From NCBI RefSeq assembly GCF_963675815.1, contig NZ_OY776574.1, positions 2,660,001-2,724,000 on the forward strand: a stretch of DNA of 64,000 nt. Direction: 5' to 3'. A program made the translations under genes and the position numbers. Positions 62,553-64,000 of the stretch are shown piece after piece. Below the pieces are notes generated by a model that was not told the origin of the DNA, did no database searches, and saw nothing but the letters and a program-made list of their open reading frames with translations. The number at the start of each line of letters is the position of its first letter. Position 1 is the stretch's first letter. The DNA is from an uncultured Desulfuromusa sp. (GTDB taxonomy: Bacteria; Desulfobacterota; Desulfuromonadia; Desulfuromonadales; Geopsychrobacteraceae).

Positions 62553-64000
62553 ATGAAATTTGATGATTATAAGACAGAAGGGGTTTTATGATGAGTTGTT
62601 TGACTCACAAGGGATCCCCCGACCGGGAGCAGATTTATTGATTGAACGGATCAATGCACTTCCTGAAGCAGAATTACAAAGACGCCAAAAAGCGGCAGAG
62701 AGTTCTCTCCTGAATCTTGGGATCACCTTCAATGTCTATGGAAACGAATCACAAACAGAAAAAATCTTCCCCTTTGACATGGTTCCGCGCATCATTCAGG
62801 CAAAAGAATGGCAAATCCTGGAGCCCGGGTTAAAACAACGCATCAAAGCCCTGAACTGTTTCATCGATGATGTTTTTATAACGATCAGAAAATTCTCAAG
62901 GACAAAATCATCCCGGCAGACCTGGTGCTGTCAGCCGATGGTTTCCGCAAACCCTGTATCGGACTGAAACCACCTGGTGGGGTTTGGTGCCATATCACTG
63001 GTACGGATCTGGTTCGTGGTGGTGATGGTGAATTTTACGTTCTCGAGGATAATTTAAGATGCCCGTCAGGGGTGTCCTATGTTCTCGAAAATCGCCTCCT
63101 GATGAAACGCACTTTTCCGATGGTTTTTGACGCCTGCAGTGTCCAACCGGTGAATGAATATCCCAACCGCTTGCTTGACATGCTGCAGGAAATTGCCCCT
63201 CAGGGTGTACGCTCACCGGTGGTTGTTGTCTGGACGCCGGGAATCTACAATTCGGCTTATTTTGAACATAGCTTTTTAGCTCAGCAAATGGGCGTTCCTC
63301 TGGTTGAAGGAAGCGATTTGCTGATTCACCGCGGCGAAGTTATGATGCGCACCACCAAAGGACTGGAGCGTGTTGATGTCATCTATCGACGTATCGATGA
63401 TGACTTTATGGATCCTAAATCTTTCCGCGCGGATTCCCTGCTTGGTGTTCCCGGATTGATGGAAGCTTACAGGCAAGGAAAAGTTGCCCTGGCCAATGCT
63501 CCCGGAACAGGGGTCGCGGATGATAAAGCTGTTTATGCCTATGTTCCTGATATTATTCGTTATTATCTTGATGAAGATCCTATTATCAGGAATGTTGAAA
63601 CTTTTGCCTGCTGGCGTGAAGATGAATGCCGGTATGTGTTGGAAAATCTGGACAAGCTGGTAGTCAAAGCCGTCAATGAATCGGGTGGTTATGGCATGCT
63701 TGTCGGGCCACATTCCACAAAGGAAGAACAACGAGAGTTTGCCAAGCGGATCAAGGCGAGTCCGCGGACCTATATCGCCCAGCCGACTCTTGATTTGTCG
63801 CGAGTCCCAGTCATGGTTGAGAACCATTTTGAAGGTCGCCATGTCGATTTAAGACCATATATTCTTTACAGCAACAAGGAGATTTATGTGATGCCGGGAG
63901 GTTTAACCCGGGTGGCATTGAAAAAAGGTTCACTTGTGGTGAATTCCTCGCAAGGTGGTGGCAGTAAAGATACCTGGGTTATGAACGCAGAGGGTGGCCC
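62553..64000 (+). pseudogene. Second circularly permuted ATP-grasp protein, 3' end beyond the window
   Basis: ATG 62553 begins KFDDYKTEGFYDELFDSQG; one extra G in GGGG (62580-62583) shifts it, and TTTTT at 62873-62877 (two extra T, or one missing) shifts it again. From there to base 64000 one frame is open for over 370 codons without a stop. Conserved parts are LNLGITFNVYGNESQTEKIFPFD, GVWCHITGTDLVRGGDGEFYVLEDNLRCPSGVSYVLENRLLMKRTFP, VVVWTPGIYNSAYFEHSFLAQQMGVPLVEGSDLLI, VVKAVNESGGYGMLVGP and GGGSKDTWVM. This is the ATP-grasp amidoligase-like type without an alpha-E domain in the visible part; an alpha-E gene may follow past the window. Confidence 0.8.

Noticed and set aside
1..64000. CRISPR arrays, tRNA and rRNA genes, and complete insertion sequences
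   Set aside because: None was recognised; the only tandem repeat is the coding Gly-Gly-Ser array.

Overview
The window looks like a chromosomal stretch from a Gram-negative anaerobe of the Desulfuromonadales type (Desulfuromonas, Pelobacter or Geobacter relatives). This is inferred from gene content: a two-iron desulfoferrodoxin, a HesB-like selenoprotein with an in-frame TGA, a bd oxidase with DUF4492, a five-gene liv transporter, several c-di-GMP proteins and a large biotin-dependent acyl-CoA carboxylase. Codon use and base composition look fairly even. Most of the window is housekeeping and accessory metabolism. No tRNA, rRNA, CRISPR array or intact insertion sequence was seen.

Layout. 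0-2.9 kb: the end of an unrecognised gene, translationally coupled by ATGA to a large unrecognised P-loop ATPase, then a remnant of a REP-associated transposase. 2.9-9.7 kb: an RNase E/G protein with a long repetitive tail, a cytidylate-kinase-like protein, an ABC-F ATPase and a DUF4388-like protein. 9.8-14.8 kb: the branched-chain amino acid ABC operon livJ-H-M-G-F with a good promoter and terminator. 14.9-29.6 kb: two GGDEF proteins, an old yellow enzyme, Hsp20, a divergent MFS/LysR pair, a cupin-thioesterase-LysE-cupin operon, beta-oxidation enzymes and an OmpA-type lipoprotein. 29.8-37.1 kb: cofactor genes (nadC, birA, coaX), an EF-G paralogue, a SPOR-like membrane protein, a HEAT-like protein and mog. 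37.4-41.8 kb: a MshEN-REC fusion, a sirtuin, ybaK, a rhomboid protease and a TraB-family protein.

41.8-44.6 kb: a structure matching 6S RNA on the minus strand, then desulfoferrodoxin, then an ECF sigma operon whose last gene (DUF3106) ends in 16 tandem Gly-Gly-Ser units. 44.6-51.4 kb: an acyl-CoA carboxylase gene pair and a YgiQ-type radical SAM protein. 51.6-54.8 kb: a bd oxidase operon (DUF4492, cydA, cydB and a 28-codon cydX-like gene) with a promoter and a terminator. 54.8-55.4 kb: the HesB-like selenoprotein and an FmdB-type zinc ribbon. 55.6-64.0 kb: a four-gene locus of large transglutaminase/DUF2126, circularly permuted ATP-grasp plus alpha-E, small transglutaminase, and a second circularly permuted ATP-grasp. 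This is a predicted peptide-synthesis or protein-modification system of unknown product.

The last locus is damaged as written. I count about 17 apparent frameshifts between 58795 and 62877, mostly single extra bases in short homopolymers, whereas both flanks are clean. The encoded protein is otherwise well conserved across every shift, so a local sequence-quality problem seems more likely than old decay. How the genes connect: BirA would attach biotin to the carboxylase; acyl-CoA dehydrogenase, crotonase, thioesterase and the carboxylase point to short-chain acyl-CoA metabolism; desulfoferrodoxin and bd oxidase point to handling of oxygen by an anaerobe; and the GGDEF, PocR-GGDEF and MshEN proteins point to c-di-GMP signalling.
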